64,000 nucleotides of DNA from Halovenus aranensis. GTDB lineage: Archaea; Halobacteriota; Halobacteria; Halobacteriales; Haloarculaceae. Where the stretch lies: contig NZ_FNFC01000012.1 in NCBI RefSeq assembly GCF_900100385.1, positions 1 through 64,000 on the forward strand, given 5' to 3'. Shown in pieces: positions 35,312 through 45,308 of this stretch. The notes beneath the pieces are model-generated. The model ran no database searches. It saw only the letters and a program-made list of their open reading frames with translations, and was not told the DNA's origin. How positions within the stretch are numbered: position 1 is the stretch's first letter; every line of letters starts with the position of its first letter. Both the position numbers and the translations under genes were made by a program.

Positions 35312-37506
35312 GCAAGTCGAAAGCCGAACACATCCGCCACCTGATGGCGACCGAAGGCGACGCAATCGGCGAGAACACCCGCGGATTCAACGCGGGCCGG
35401 TACGAGTCGGTGGCGAAGCTAGAGGACTACGAGGGGCTGAAAGACCGGGCCCGCGCCATCAAGGAGGACGCCATCGAGAACCTCCCGGCACTCATCGAGG
35501 AGGTCCGCGAGACTGTCGAGGCAAACGGCGGCACCGTCTACGTCGCCGACGACGCGGCCGACGCGAACCGCTACGTCCGGGAGGTGTGTGACGACGCAGA
35601 CGCCGACCGACTCGTCAAGAGCAAGTCGATGACCAGCGAGGAAATCGAGGTCAACGAGGCCCTGGAGGCCGCCGGCGTCGATGTCGTCGAGACCGACCTC
35701 GGCGAGTGGGTGCTCCAGGTCGCCGAGGAGGCACCGAGTCACATCGTCGCGCCGGCAATCCACAAGTCCCGCGAGGAGATTGCCCGGCTGTTCAACGCCC
35801 ACTTCGACCCCGAGGCGGAGCTCGAAAGCGCCGCGGAGCTGACCGCCTTCGCCCGCGAGCGGCTCGGCGACCTCATCGCCGACGCAGACGTGGGGATGAC
35901 GGGGGCGAACTTCGTCACCGCCGACTCGGGGACGATTGCGCTGGTCACCAGCGAGGGCAACGCCCGCAAGACGGTGACGGTGCCGGAGACACAGATTGCC
36001 GTCGCCGGCGTCGAAAAAATCGTCCCGACCGTCGAGGACCTTCAGCCTTTCATCGAACTCATCGGCCGCTCGGGGACCGGTCAGGACATCACGAGCTACG
36101 TCTCGCTGTTTACCCCGCCGCTCGACTCCCCGACCGTCGATTTCGACGAGCCGACAGAGCCGCTTGCCGACGACGGGAGCGACCGGGAGTTCCATCTCGT
36201 CCTCATCGACAACGGCCGGCTGTCGATGCGTGAAGACGACGATTTGCGGGAGACGCTGTACTGCATCAGGTGTTCTGCCTGTGCGAACACGTGTGCGAAC
36301 TTCCAGTCCGTCGGCGGCCACGCCTTCGGCGGCGAGACCTACTCCGGCGGAATCGCCACGGGCTGGGAGGCCGGCGTCCACGGCCTCGATTCGGCGGCGG
36401 CGTTCAACGACCTCTGTACCGGCTGTTCGCGGTGTGTCCCCGCCTGTCCGGTCGGCATCGACATCCCCTGGATTAACACGGTCGTCCGCGACCGCATCAA
36501 CGGCGGCGAGGACCTGCCCCGGGAGTTCCTCGTCGACGGACTCACCCCCGACGCCGAAAGCGACGGCCCGGGCGTCCAGAAGCGGCTGTTTGGCAACGTC
36601 GAGACGCTGGCGAAACTCGGGAGCGCGTTCGCGCCAGTCTCGAACTGGGTGGCGAACTCGACGCCGGCCGCGGCAGTCCTCGAACGGGTCGCCGGCGTCG
36701 CCCGCGAGCGGACGTTCCCCGCCTTCCAGCAGACGACACTCGTCGAGTGGATGCGCGAGCGCGACGCGGTGCCGCCCGTCTCCCCCGACCGGAAGGTCGT
36801 GTTGTACCCGGACCTCTATACCAACTACATGCTCGTCGACCGCGGGAAAGCCGCCGTCAGGGCGCTCGAAGCGCTGGGCGTCGAGGTGCTCGTCCCGGAG
36901 GCCCCGGGGTCGGGACGCGCGCCCTTGTCCCAGGGGATGATAGACACGGCCCGCCAGCAGGCCGAGGGCGTCGCCGAGGTACTCGGCCCGTATCTCGAGG
37001 AGGGGTACGACGTGGTCGTCATCGAGCCCAGCGACGTGGCGATGTTCCGGTCTGACTACGAGCGCCTCCTGCCCGACGCCGAGGCCGAGCGCCTGGCCGA
37101 CAACAGCTACGAGATACTCGAATACGTCTACGGCCTGCTCTCGAACGGTGCCGAGGCCGAGGCGCTGGCGACGACCGACGGCGAGAGCGTCGCCTACCAC
37201 AGCCACTGCCAGCAGCGCACGCTCGGGCTGGAACCGTACAGTATCGAGACCATGGAGGCCTGTGGCTACGAGGTGACGACGACCGACGCCGAGTGCTGTG
37301 GGATGGCCGGCTCCTTTGGCTACAAACAGCAGTACTACGAGCTGTCGATGGACGTCGGCGAGTCACTGGAGACCCAACTGGAAGCCGCCGAGGCCGACCA
37401 AATCGTCGCCAGCGGCACCTCCTGTACCGACCAGATTGGCGACCTGCTCGACGACGAGCCGCCACACGTAATCGAACTACTCGCCCCCGAGACAGAGACA
37501 CGATGA
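35308..37506 (+). CDS. lutB: LutB-LutA-type fusion: LUD, 2x[4Fe-4S] and CCG domains
   Basis: This 732-residue protein joins two subunits of bacterial LutABC. Residues 1-290 are the LUD domain, with MTGANFVTADSGTIALVTSEGNA. Residues about 312-395 hold two ferredoxin-type clusters (CIRCSACANTCANF and CTGCSRCVPACPVG). The C-terminal 240 residues carry a CCG domain like LutA (HSHCQQRTLG, CCGMAGSFGY, GTSCTDQIGD). It should oxidise L-lactate to pyruvate at the membrane side of the cytoplasm. It overlaps both neighbours in ATGA, so the complex is translationally coupled. Confidence 0.92.
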   Translation: MSKSKAEHIRHLMATEGDAIGENTRGFNAGRYESVAKLEDYEGLKDRARAIKEDAIENLPALIEEVRETVEANGGTVYVADDAADANRYVREVCDDADADRLVKSKSMTSEEIEVNEALEAAGVDVVETDLGEWVLQVAEEAPSHIVAPAIHKSREEIARLFNAHFDPEAELESAAELTAFARERLGDLIADADVGMTGANFVTADSGTIALVTSEGNARKTVTVPETQIAVAGVEKIVPTVEDLQPFIELIGRSGTGQDITSYVSLFTPPLDSPTVDFDEPTEPLADDGSDREFHLVLIDNGRLSMREDDDLRETLYCIRCSACANTCANFQSVGGHAFGGETYSGGIATGWEAGVHGLDSAAAFNDLCTGCSRCVPACPVGIDIPWINTVVRDRINGGEDLPREFLVDGLTPDAESDGPGVQKRLFGNVETLAKLGSAFAPVSNWVANSTPAAAVLERVAGVARERTFPAFQQTTLVEWMRERDAVPPVSPDRKVVLYPDLYTNYMLVDRGKAAVRALEALGVEVLVPEAPGSGRAPLSQGMIDTARQQAEGVAEVLGPYLEEGYDVVVIEPSDVAMFRSDYERLLPDAEAERLADNSYEILEYVYGLLSNGAEAEALATTDGESVAYHSHCQQRTLGLEPYSIETMEACGYEVTTTDAECCGMAGSFGYKQQYYELSMDVGESLETQLEAAEADQIVASGTSCTDQIGDLLDDEPPHVIELLAPETETR

Positions 37507-40500
37507 GCGACACACAACAGCCAGACAACGAGAGCATAGACCCCGCAGACGCCGCGCGGAGCAACTACGACTACGCGAGCGAGGCGGTCGAAGACCCCGC
37601 GCTGTTTGCCGCACTCGACGCCCGCGTCGAGGGAGAGGTCCGCTTCGACAGCTACACGCGAAACCTCTACGCGACCGACGCCAGCGCCTACCAGCAACTC
37701 CCAATCGGTGTCATCGCCCCGACCTCGACGGCAGATGTACAGGCGGTCATGTCCTACTGTGCCGAGGAGGGGATTCCGGTCCTCCCACGTGGCGGCGGGA
37801 CCAGCCTCGCCGGCCAGGCCGTCAACGAGGCTGTCGTTCTCGACTTCAAAAAGGAGATGGACGCCGTTCTGGATGTCGACCCCGAAGCGGAGACGGCCCG
37901 GGCACAGCCCGGCGTGACGCTGGCCCGGCTGAACGACCGTCTGGCTCCCCACGACCTGAAATACGCCCCCGACCCAGCCTGGGGCGACAAGAGCGTCCTC
38001 GGGGGCTGTATCGGCAACAACTCGACGGGCGCACACTCCCTGAAATACGAGAAGGCCGACGGCTACATCGAATCCGTCGAGGCGGTGCTGGCCGACGGCA
38101 CCGTGACCGAACTCGGCTGGGTCGACGTCGATGACCTGCACGAACGCGCAGACGCCGTCCGGGCCGAGGCCGACGACCTGAGCGCGGTCTCCGACATCGA
38201 GGACCGCATCTACGCCGAGGTATCACGAATTTTACGCGACGAGCGAGAGGAAATCGAACGCCGGTATCCCGACCTCACGCGGAACGTCTCGGGCTATAAC
38301 CTCGACAAACTCGTCGAGGATGCCGAGGAACGCAACGCGGTGAACCTCGGCAGACTGCTCGCCGGCAGCGAGGGCACGCTCGCGGTCGTCACCGAGGCGA
38401 CGGTCTCGCTGGAGCCGGTTCCCGAGACGAAGGCGGTCGTCCTGTTGACATACGACGACGTACTCGACGCGGTGGGTGACGTGGCCCCAATCCTGGAACA
38501 CGACCCGGCGGCCGTCGAGGTGATGGACGACGTGTTCCTGGAGTTGGCGGCCGAGCGCCCCGAGTTCGCGCCGGTTGTCGACCTCCTCCCCGAGGGGACG
38601 GATTCGACGCTCCTCGTCGAGTTTTACGCCGACTCGCCCGCGGACGGCAGACAGCAGGTCGCCGACCTGCTCGCCGACCGCCTCCCCGATGCCGAGCGGC
38701 CAGTCGAGCCACGCGAGGGCCGAGCAAAAACGGATGCACCGCTCCGTGCGGTCGACGCACTGGAGGCCTACGACGCCGACAGACGCGCCACGTTCTGGAA
38801 GATGCGCAAGGCGGGGCTTCCCATTTTGCTCTCACGGACCGGCGACGACAAACACTGGCCGTTCGTCGAGGACACGGCGATTCCGGCCGAACACCTCGAA
38901 GCGTACGTCGCCGACCTCCAGGCGCTGTTCGAGGAACACGACACCTTCTCGTCGTACTACGCCCACGCCGGGCCGGGCGTGCTCCACGTCCGCCCGCTGT
39001 TGGACTTGAAAAGCGAGGACGGCGTCGAGACGATGACCGCCATCTCCGACGGCGTCACGGACCTCGTCCTCGAGTACGGCGGGTCGGTGTCGGGCGAACA
39101 CGGCGACGGCCGGGCGCGGACGAAGTACAACCGCAAGCTGTACGGCGACCGCATCTGGGAGACCTTCGAGCGGCTGAAAACCGCCTTCGACCCCGACTGG
39201 CGGCTCAACCCCGGCAGCGTCTGTGGCGAGTTCGACCCCGCCGAGAACCTCCGATTCGACCCCGAGTACAGCTTCGAGGCCGGCTTCGAGCCCGCGATGG
39301 AGTGGGACAACGAGAACGGCTTTCAGGGGATGGTCGAACTCTGTCACGGCTGTGGCGGCTGTACCGGCCACCAGGAGACCACCGGCGGCGTGATGTGCCC
39401 GACCTACCGCGCCGAGGACGAGGAGATGCTCTCGACGCGTGGCCGGGCGAACGCGCTGCGGCGGGCGATGAGCGGTGACCTCCCGGAGGACCCGACCGAC
39501 GACGAGTTCGTCGAGGAGGTGCTCGACCTCTGTATCGGCTGCAAGGGCTGTCGGGTCGACTGCCCCAGCGGCGTCGACATGGCCAAGATGAAAGCCGAAC
39601 TCAAACACGCCCACCATCAAGAGGAAGGGATTCCCCTCCGGGACCGCGCCTTCGCGAACGTCGAACGGCTGTACGCGCTCGGCAGTGCGTTCGCGCCGCT
39701 GTCGAACATCGCGACGCGGCTTCCGGGCAGCGGTCTCGCCGCCGAGAAGCTGCTGGGTATCGCCCGCGAGCGCGACCTGCCGACCTTCGAGCGCGAGACG
39801 CTCCAGGACTGGGCGAACGCACGCACGCCGGCGGTCTCGGCGGCCGAAGCCGACCGGAAGGTGTTGTTGATTGCGGACCCCTACACCAACTACACCCAGC
39901 CCGAGGTCGGGAAAGCGGCAGTGCGGGCCCTCGAAGCGGCGGGCGTCCACGTGACCGTGCCCGAGGACGTGACCGACAGCGGCCGGCCGGCACACTCGAA
40001 AAGCATGCTCGACAAGGCCCGCGCCACCGCCCGCGAGAACGTCGCCGCGCTCGCGCCGCGAGTCCGGGAAGGGTGGGACGTGGTGACCGTCGAACCCTCG
40101 GACGCGGTGATGTACCAGCTCGATTATCTCGATTTGCTCGACGGCGATGAGGCTGAGACCGTCGCGGCAAACGCCTACGGCGTCATGGAGTACATCGACA
40201 CCTACCGGCTCGACGAAACGCTTAGATTCGACGCCGGCGAGACGGTCACCTACCACGGCCACTGCCAGCAGAAGGCGACGGCCAAAGACCACCACGCCGA
40301 GAACGTCCTCGACCGGGCGGGGTACACCGTCGACGCGCTCGATTCGACCTGCTGTGGGATGGCCGGCTCGTTTGGCTACGAGGCCGAGCATTACTCGATG
40401 AGCCAGGCCATCGGCGACCTGCTGTTCGACCAGGTCGACGACTCACCCGGGGAGACGGTGGTCGCGCCGGGGACCTCCTGTCGAACGCAGTTGGACGACC

Positions 40501-40568
40501 ACGACGGCGTCGACGGCAAACCACCCCATCCCATCGAGGCGTTCGCGGACGCGATACGGCAGCCGTGA
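37503..40568 (+). CDS. FAD-linked D-2-hydroxyacid oxidase fused to iron-sulfur and CCG domains
   Basis: This 1,021-residue protein has an N-terminal FAD-binding domain (LPRGGGTSLAGQAVNEAVVLD near 90-110, GGCIGNNSTGAHS near 165-177), an FAD-linked oxidase C-domain (PGVLHVRPLLDLK, SGEHGDGRARTKYN), then two iron-sulfur sets (CHGCGGCTG and CIGCKGCRVDCPSG) and a CCG domain (HGHCQQKAT, CCGMAGSFGY, GTSCRTQLDD). This is the GlcD-GlcF/D-lactate dehydrogenase type; substrate could be D-lactate, glycolate or D-glycerate. It overlaps its neighbours at both ends. Confidence 0.92.
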   Translation: MSDTQQPDNESIDPADAARSNYDYASEAVEDPALFAALDARVEGEVRFDSYTRNLYATDASAYQQLPIGVIAPTSTADVQAVMSYCAEEGIPVLPRGGGTSLAGQAVNEAVVLDFKKEMDAVLDVDPEAETARAQPGVTLARLNDRLAPHDLKYAPDPAWGDKSVLGGCIGNNSTGAHSLKYEKADGYIESVEAVLADGTVTELGWVDVDDLHERADAVRAEADDLSAVSDIEDRIYAEVSRILRDEREEIERRYPDLTRNVSGYNLDKLVEDAEERNAVNLGRLLAGSEGTLAVVTEATVSLEPVPETKAVVLLTYDDVLDAVGDVAPILEHDPAAVEVMDDVFLELAAERPEFAPVVDLLPEGTDSTLLVEFYADSPADGRQQVADLLADRLPDAERPVEPREGRAKTDAPLRAVDALEAYDADRRATFWKMRKAGLPILLSRTGDDKHWPFVEDTAIPAEHLEAYVADLQALFEEHDTFSSYYAHAGPGVLHVRPLLDLKSEDGVETMTAISDGVTDLVLEYGGSVSGEHGDGRARTKYNRKLYGDRIWETFERLKTAFDPDWRLNPGSVCGEFDPAENLRFDPEYSFEAGFEPAMEWDNENGFQGMVELCHGCGGCTGHQETTGGVMCPTYRAEDEEMLSTRGRANALRRAMSGDLPEDPTDDEFVEEVLDLCIGCKGCRVDCPSGVDMAKMKAELKHAHHQEEGIPLRDRAFANVERLYALGSAFAPLSNIATRLPGSGLAAEKLLGIARERDLPTFERETLQDWANARTPAVSAAEADRKVLLIADPYTNYTQPEVGKAAVRALEAAGVHVTVPEDVTDSGRPAHSKSMLDKARATARENVAALAPRVREGWDVVTVEPSDAVMYQLDYLDLLDGDEAETVAANAYGVMEYIDTYRLDETLRFDAGETVTYHGHCQQKATAKDHHAENVLDRAGYTVDALDSTCCGMAGSFGYEAEHYSMSQAIGDLLFDQVDDSPGETVVAPGTSCRTQLDDHDGVDGKPPHPIEAFADAIRQP

Positions 40569-41890
40569 TTCGAAACCGCGACGCTCTCGCGCGGACGCCG
40601 ACACACGGCGTCGCTCTCGATGCCATCGAGGCGGGCATCGAGGCCGCCCATCCCGAGACCGTCGTCACCGAGACCGTCTCGCTCAGCGGCGATACCCTCT
40701 CGATAGCCGACGAACGCTACGACCTCGACAGCTTCGAGCGAGTGTTGGTCCTCGGCGGCGGCAAGCCTGCGGGCGCGGTCGCGGCTGCACTCGAAGCCGT
40801 CCTCGGCGAGCGCATCGACGGCGGCGCGGTCGTGACCGCCACACCGGTCGAAACCAACCGAGTCACCGTCCACGAGGGGACGCATCCGCTCCCTTCTGAG
40901 GCGAACGTTCGCGCCACGTCGGACGTGCTCGACCGGGCGAGACGCGCCGACGAGGACACCCTCGTGCTGGCCGTGATTACCGGCGGCGCGAGCGCGCTGC
41001 TGTCCGCGCCGGCCGAGGGCGTCACCATCGAGGACCTCTGTGCTGTGACCGACGGCCTCCTCGACGCCGGGGCGACCATCGCGGAACTCAACGCGGTCAG
41101 GAAACACCTCTCTCGACTCAAGGGCGGCCAGCTCGCCCGCGAGCTCGCGCCCGCGATGACCGTCGGCGTCGTCTTCAGCGACGTGGTCGGCAACCCTCTG
41201 GCAGTGGTTGCCAGTGGGCCGACAGCCCCGGATAGCTCGACGTACGCCGAGGCAGTCGCCGTCCTCGACCGGTACGATATCGACCCGCCTGCCGCGGTGT
41301 GTGAGCGACTCGGCGCCGGCACAGCGGGAGACCGACCGGAGACGCCCGACCCGGACAGCGCGGTGTTCGACGGCGTCGACAACCACGTCCTCGCAGACGG
41401 CCAGACGGCAGTCGATGCCGCGGCCGCGGTCTGTGCAGACGCCGGCTACGAGCCGGTCGTGCTCTCGACACGAGTCGAGGGCGAGGCACGCGAGGCGGGC
41501 AGGCGACAGGCCGCCATCGCCAGAGAGTGTCTCGTGACTGACGACCCAGTAGCGCCGCCGGTCGGACTGCTGTCGGGCGGTGAGACGACGGTAACCGTCA
41601 CCGGCGATGGAGACGGCGGCCCGAACCAGGAGTTCGCGCTCGCTGCGGGGTGTAACCTCGACGAGACGGCCGGCCGAGTCGTCGTCGGAAGCGTCGACAC
41701 CGACGGCGTCGACGGGGCGAGCGAGGCCGCCGGCGCGCTCGTCGAGGAGACGGTCGGCGGGCAAGCGGCACGCGAGGCGCTCGCGGACAACGACAGCGAG
41801 ACGTTTCTCCGCGGGCAAGACCGGCTTATCGAGACCGGGCCGACGGGAACGAACGTGAACGACTTGCGCGTGCTACTAGTGGGCGAGTGA
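40565..41890 (+). CDS. Glycerate kinase (MOFRL/DUF4147 family)
   Basis: This 441-residue protein matches class II glycerate kinases that make 2-phosphoglycerate: VLVLGGGKPAGAVAAALE near 59-76, TGGASALLSAPAEGV near 139-153, NAVRKHLSRLKGGQLA near 179-194 and the C-terminal MOFRL part (LLSGGETTVTV, GGPNQEFALAA, STDG-like SVDTDGVDG). Translation starts at a GTG that overlaps the previous stop in GTGA. The position in the operon implies that an intermediate of the pathway is glycerate, or that glycerate is also consumed. Confidence 0.92.
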   Translation: MIRNRDALARTPTHGVALDAIEAGIEAAHPETVVTETVSLSGDTLSIADERYDLDSFERVLVLGGGKPAGAVAAALEAVLGERIDGGAVVTATPVETNRVTVHEGTHPLPSEANVRATSDVLDRARRADEDTLVLAVITGGASALLSAPAEGVTIEDLCAVTDGLLDAGATIAELNAVRKHLSRLKGGQLARELAPAMTVGVVFSDVVGNPLAVVASGPTAPDSSTYAEAVAVLDRYDIDPPAAVCERLGAGTAGDRPETPDPDSAVFDGVDNHVLADGQTAVDAAAAVCADAGYEPVVLSTRVEGEAREAGRRQAAIARECLVTDDPVAPPVGLLSGGETTVTVTGDGDGGPNQEFALAAGCNLDETAGRVVVGSVDTDGVDGASEAAGALVEETVGGQAAREALADNDSETFLRGQDRLIETGPTGTNVNDLRVLLVGE

Positions 41891-41894
41891 CCGG

Positions 41895-43565
41895 TCAAGC
41901 CTGCAGGCCAACCTCCTGCATCAGATACTCGACATCGGTCTGGATGTCGCCGTCGTTCAGACCCGCATCGAGCGTCTGGCGGTGCTGTGCAATCCGGTCG
42001 GGATAGTGGTCGGCGAGTGCAGTGAGCATCGTGACGGCGTCCTCGCGGACCGACGGGTCGGCGTGAGTGAGCAGGTCGCAGGCGTCGTCGACGGTATCGG
42101 CGAAATGTCGCGGACTGTTCTGTGCTGCACGGACGAGCACGTCGGTCGCCTCGTCCCTGAACTGTGGGTCTTCTGACTCCCGAACGGCGCTAAAAAGCGG
42201 CGCTACCAGCTGCTCGAAGGCCTCGATATCAGTTCGGTAGGACGTGGCAATCACCAGGCCGAGCTGTCGCTCGCTGGGGTCAGGGCTGTACAGCTTTGCC
42301 ACGTACGTCGAGAGCAAGTCATCGAGCACCGCCCGCAGGTCCGAGCGAATCTCCTCGTCGAGGTCGGTCTCGATGTCGTCGACTGGCTGTGTGTCCGCGA
42401 GTTCCCGGTCGAGTGTTTGACGAATCTGTGCCGGCGTGTCGGGATTATCGACGAGTTCGGCGGCTATCTCGACGGCGTGACCACGGACCTCCGGGTCCGG
42501 GTGCGAGAGGAGGTCTGTCAGTCGGTCGGTCGACTCATCGAAGTGATGGGGTGCCCGGCGTGCGACACGCTGAAGTATCGAGCCGATGAGTGACCGAAAC
42601 TGGACGTGGGCTGTGTCGGTCAACAGCGACAACAGTGGTCCGACTGCTTCCCGGTATTCGGGGATGTCAACCCGGAAGGGGTACATTGCGGCGACCCCGA
42701 ACTCGCGCTCTCCGGGGTCGTCGCTCCGGAGAGAGGCGGCGTTCTCGGAGATGAGGTTCCCAACGGTCCGCTCTCTGAACTCGGTTAGTGCCGCCCGTGT
42801 CTGCTCGTCGTCGAAGTCGGGCGTCGTATCGAACGCGTCGTCTTCATCCAGACCCGTCCCAACGGTGACCTGCCCGCCCTGAGGGTCCTTGAACGCGGTG
42901 ACGAACTCCGTCGCGTCGGGTGAGGTCATCTCGAAGGTTGCCTCTTCGCCGGTCCCGTACTCGACAGTGAGTTCGTCGGGCCGGGGAATCGAGTCGGTGT
43001 AGACCGCGAGCCCGAGGCCGATAGCACCGAGTACGGCACCCTGGGCCAGTAGGTCCGCCCAAACACCCAAGAGGACGGCGGCGACGCCGAGCACGGCCAG
43101 AATTGCTGGCAGCGGAAACGGGTCGGTCGGCTTGTGGTCGACGCTGACGACGTTGGGTGGGACGACGTGGTATCGGTAGCGGTACTCGTTGTATCTGGAA
43201 CTGTTCGAGCCCTCGACGGTGATGACCTCGTCTGCGGCGTTCAGAAACTGTGATTCGATACCTTCGACATCCTCTTCGAGGTCGTACGTGTCAGTCACCG
43301 TCGCGACACGCATCTCGTCTGGAACGAACAGCATAGCGCTGAGTGCGACCCACAGCGCCCCGCTTGCCAGCAACGCCACAATCGTGTTCGTCTCGCGCAC
43401 GAGAAGGACTAACGTCACCACTGGTATCCCCCAGATGAGCGCGTGTGCAAGCCTGGTGAGTTCGCTGTACTGCGCCTGGACGAACGAGATGTTTTCTGCG
43501 TTGAAGTGTTTCCGTTTCGTCCCGGTGTCGGTGTCGACGGCGATGGAAACTGTGCGGTCTACCAT
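41895..43565 (-). CDS. Membrane protein with C-terminal HEAT repeats
   Basis: This 556-residue protein has two pairs of transmembrane helices (about 42-60, 65-83 and 150-170, 175-192) with a beta-rich loop between (NEYRYRYHVVPPNVVSVDH). A second beta-rich domain (TVEYGTGEEATFEM) follows, and residues 270-556 are helical with two matching HEAT-like blocks (HFDESTDRLTDLLSHPDPEVRGHAVE and HFADTVDDACDLLTHADPSVREDAV). It may scaffold a membrane complex. No enzyme motif is visible. Start at MVDRTVSI; a GTG four codons upstream is open. The upstream region is strongly A/T-rich. Confidence 0.75.
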   Translation of the reverse strand: MVDRTVSIAVDTDTGTKRKHFNAENISFVQAQYSELTRLAHALIWGIPVVTLVLLVRETNTIVALLASGALWVALSAMLFVPDEMRVATVTDTYDLEEDVEGIESQFLNAADEVITVEGSNSSRYNEYRYRYHVVPPNVVSVDHKPTDPFPLPAILAVLGVAAVLLGVWADLLAQGAVLGAIGLGLAVYTDSIPRPDELTVEYGTGEEATFEMTSPDATEFVTAFKDPQGGQVTVGTGLDEDDAFDTTPDFDDEQTRAALTEFRERTVGNLISENAASLRSDDPGEREFGVAAMYPFRVDIPEYREAVGPLLSLLTDTAHVQFRSLIGSILQRVARRAPHHFDESTDRLTDLLSHPDPEVRGHAVEIAAELVDNPDTPAQIRQTLDRELADTQPVDDIETDLDEEIRSDLRAVLDDLLSTYVAKLYSPDPSERQLGLVIATSYRTDIEAFEQLVAPLFSAVRESEDPQFRDEATDVLVRAAQNSPRHFADTVDDACDLLTHADPSVREDAVTMLTALADHYPDRIAQHRQTLDAGLNDGDIQTDVEYLMQEVGLQA

Positions 43566-43695
43566 CGTTTGCCCCACTGTATATACAATAGTTACTTATA
43601 TTACAATTTTGTAAGATTATTGGTAACAATTGCCACTAGCGAGGCGTAGCGCTGCATAGAGCATCTGGAACAGAAAATCAGTCAACGACCGGTCG

Positions 43696-45063
43696 TCACT
43701 CGAAGGGGTGTTCGAGGACGACGGACTGGTCGCGACCGGGGCCGACGCCGACCGCGTAGATGGGGGTGTCGAGTTCGTCGCTGATATACGAGAGGTACTC
43801 GCGGGCGTTCTCTGGCAGGGCGTCGTAGCCGTCGGCCGCGACGGCGTCCCAGTCGGCGTCTTCCCAGCCCTCGAAGCTCCGGAAGTTGGGCTCGCAGTCG
43901 CCCCACCGCTCGGTCGTGGCGGGGACCGAGAGCCGTGTGTCGCCGTCGAGCGTGTAGGAGTGACCGACCTTCACCTCGTCGAGGCCGGCGAGCGTGTCGA
44001 CGTGGTTGATTGCGAGGCCCGTGAAGCCACTGGCTCGCGTCGCGTGACGCAACACGGGCATATCGAGCCAGCCGACCCGCCGGGGACGGCCGGTGACGGT
44101 GCCGTACTCGCCGCCCTCCTCGCGGATGACGGTCGCCAGTTTCTCCTCGTCTTCACCCGCGTCGCCGTCGTAGCCCGGCGTGTCGCCCTCGACGCCGGCG
44201 AGTTCGGTCGGCATCGGACCGCTTCCCACCCGCGAGAGGTAGGCTTTGACAATGCCGATAACTTCTCCGTCGCCGACGACGCCGGGACCGAGCCCAGTGC
44301 CGGTCGCCGCGCCGCCTGCGGTCGGATTCGAAGACGTGACGTAGGGGAAGTTGCCGTGGTCGATATCTATCATCGTTCCCTGTGCTCCCTCGAAGACGAC
44401 GTTCGCGCCATCGTCTAGACGGTTCCGGAGGTGTTCGCCTGCCTCGACAAGCATCCCCTCGCTCTCGAGGCGGTCGCCGTACTCGCTGAACTCCTCGTGG
44501 AGTGTGTCGATGTCGAAGTTCTCCTCGTCGACGGCCACGCCGAAGATATCCTCGGCGACGGCGCGTTTCTGTGGGACGACGTACTCCAGGCGCTCGCGGA
44601 GCGTCTGAGAGTCGGTCAAGTCACCCACCCGAATCCCGCGGCGGGCGGCCTTGTCCTCGTAGGTCGGGCCGATGCCGCGCCCGGTCGTGCCGACTTCCTG
44701 GTCCGAGTCGCTTTTTGCCTCTTCCTCGATGCCGTCGAGGACACGGTGATACGGGAAGATAACGTGTGCGCGCCGGGCCACCCGAACGTCGGGTTCGAGA
44801 CCCCGGTCACGGAGCATCTCGATTTCGTCGAACAGCGTGCGCGGGTTGACGACACAGCCGTTGCCCAGAACGCCGGTCTTGCCGCGGACGACGCCGCTGG
44901 GGACAAGCGAGAGTTTGTACTCCTCTCCCTCGTGGACGACGGTGTGTCCGGCGTTGTCACCGCCCTGATACCGGGCGACAACATCGGCAGGTTCGCCGAA
45001 CAGGTCGACGATACCCCCCTTGCCTTCGTCTCCGAGCTGTGCGCCGACGATTGTTACGGTCAT
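43696..45063 (-). CDS. purA: Adenylosuccinate synthase
   Basis: PurA joins IMP and aspartate using GTP, the first committed step to AMP. The 455-residue protein begins with VGAQLGDEGKGGIVD (P-loop and catalytic Asp), then has YQGGDNAGHTVV (catalytic His), GTTGRGIGPTYEDK (IMP binding), EGAQGTMIDIDHG and the base-binding GWLDM and late NHVDTLAGLDEV segments. Length is typical for archaea. The ATG chosen, MTVTIVG, is three codons into a slightly longer frame. Confidence 0.96.
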   Translation of the reverse strand: MTVTIVGAQLGDEGKGGIVDLFGEPADVVARYQGGDNAGHTVVHEGEEYKLSLVPSGVVRGKTGVLGNGCVVNPRTLFDEIEMLRDRGLEPDVRVARRAHVIFPYHRVLDGIEEEAKSDSDQEVGTTGRGIGPTYEDKAARRGIRVGDLTDSQTLRERLEYVVPQKRAVAEDIFGVAVDEENFDIDTLHEEFSEYGDRLESEGMLVEAGEHLRNRLDDGANVVFEGAQGTMIDIDHGNFPYVTSSNPTAGGAATGTGLGPGVVGDGEVIGIVKAYLSRVGSGPMPTELAGVEGDTPGYDGDAGEDEEKLATVIREEGGEYGTVTGRPRRVGWLDMPVLRHATRASGFTGLAINHVDTLAGLDEVKVGHSYTLDGDTRLSVPATTERWGDCEPNFRSFEGWEDADWDAVAADGYDALPENAREYLSYISDELDTPIYAVGVGPGRDQSVVLEHPFE

Positions 45064-45308
45064 CACGGCCACATTCCGTCCACCGGGCTAAACAGATTAC
45101 GGTCCTGTATTGCGTGCGCGACGGGTGTGTCTGTGCTCCCATTGACGCCAACATGGTGGGTAAAAACCGAACCCGAGCGACGACAAACACAACGCATGGG
45201 ACACGGAGAGCAACACACAGTCGACGCCACGTCGAGACGAGAAGCTACGGTCGCCGGGCTAGCAGTCTGTTCGGCAGTATCGCGGGCGTTCGACAGGAGC
45301 GTGAGAGG

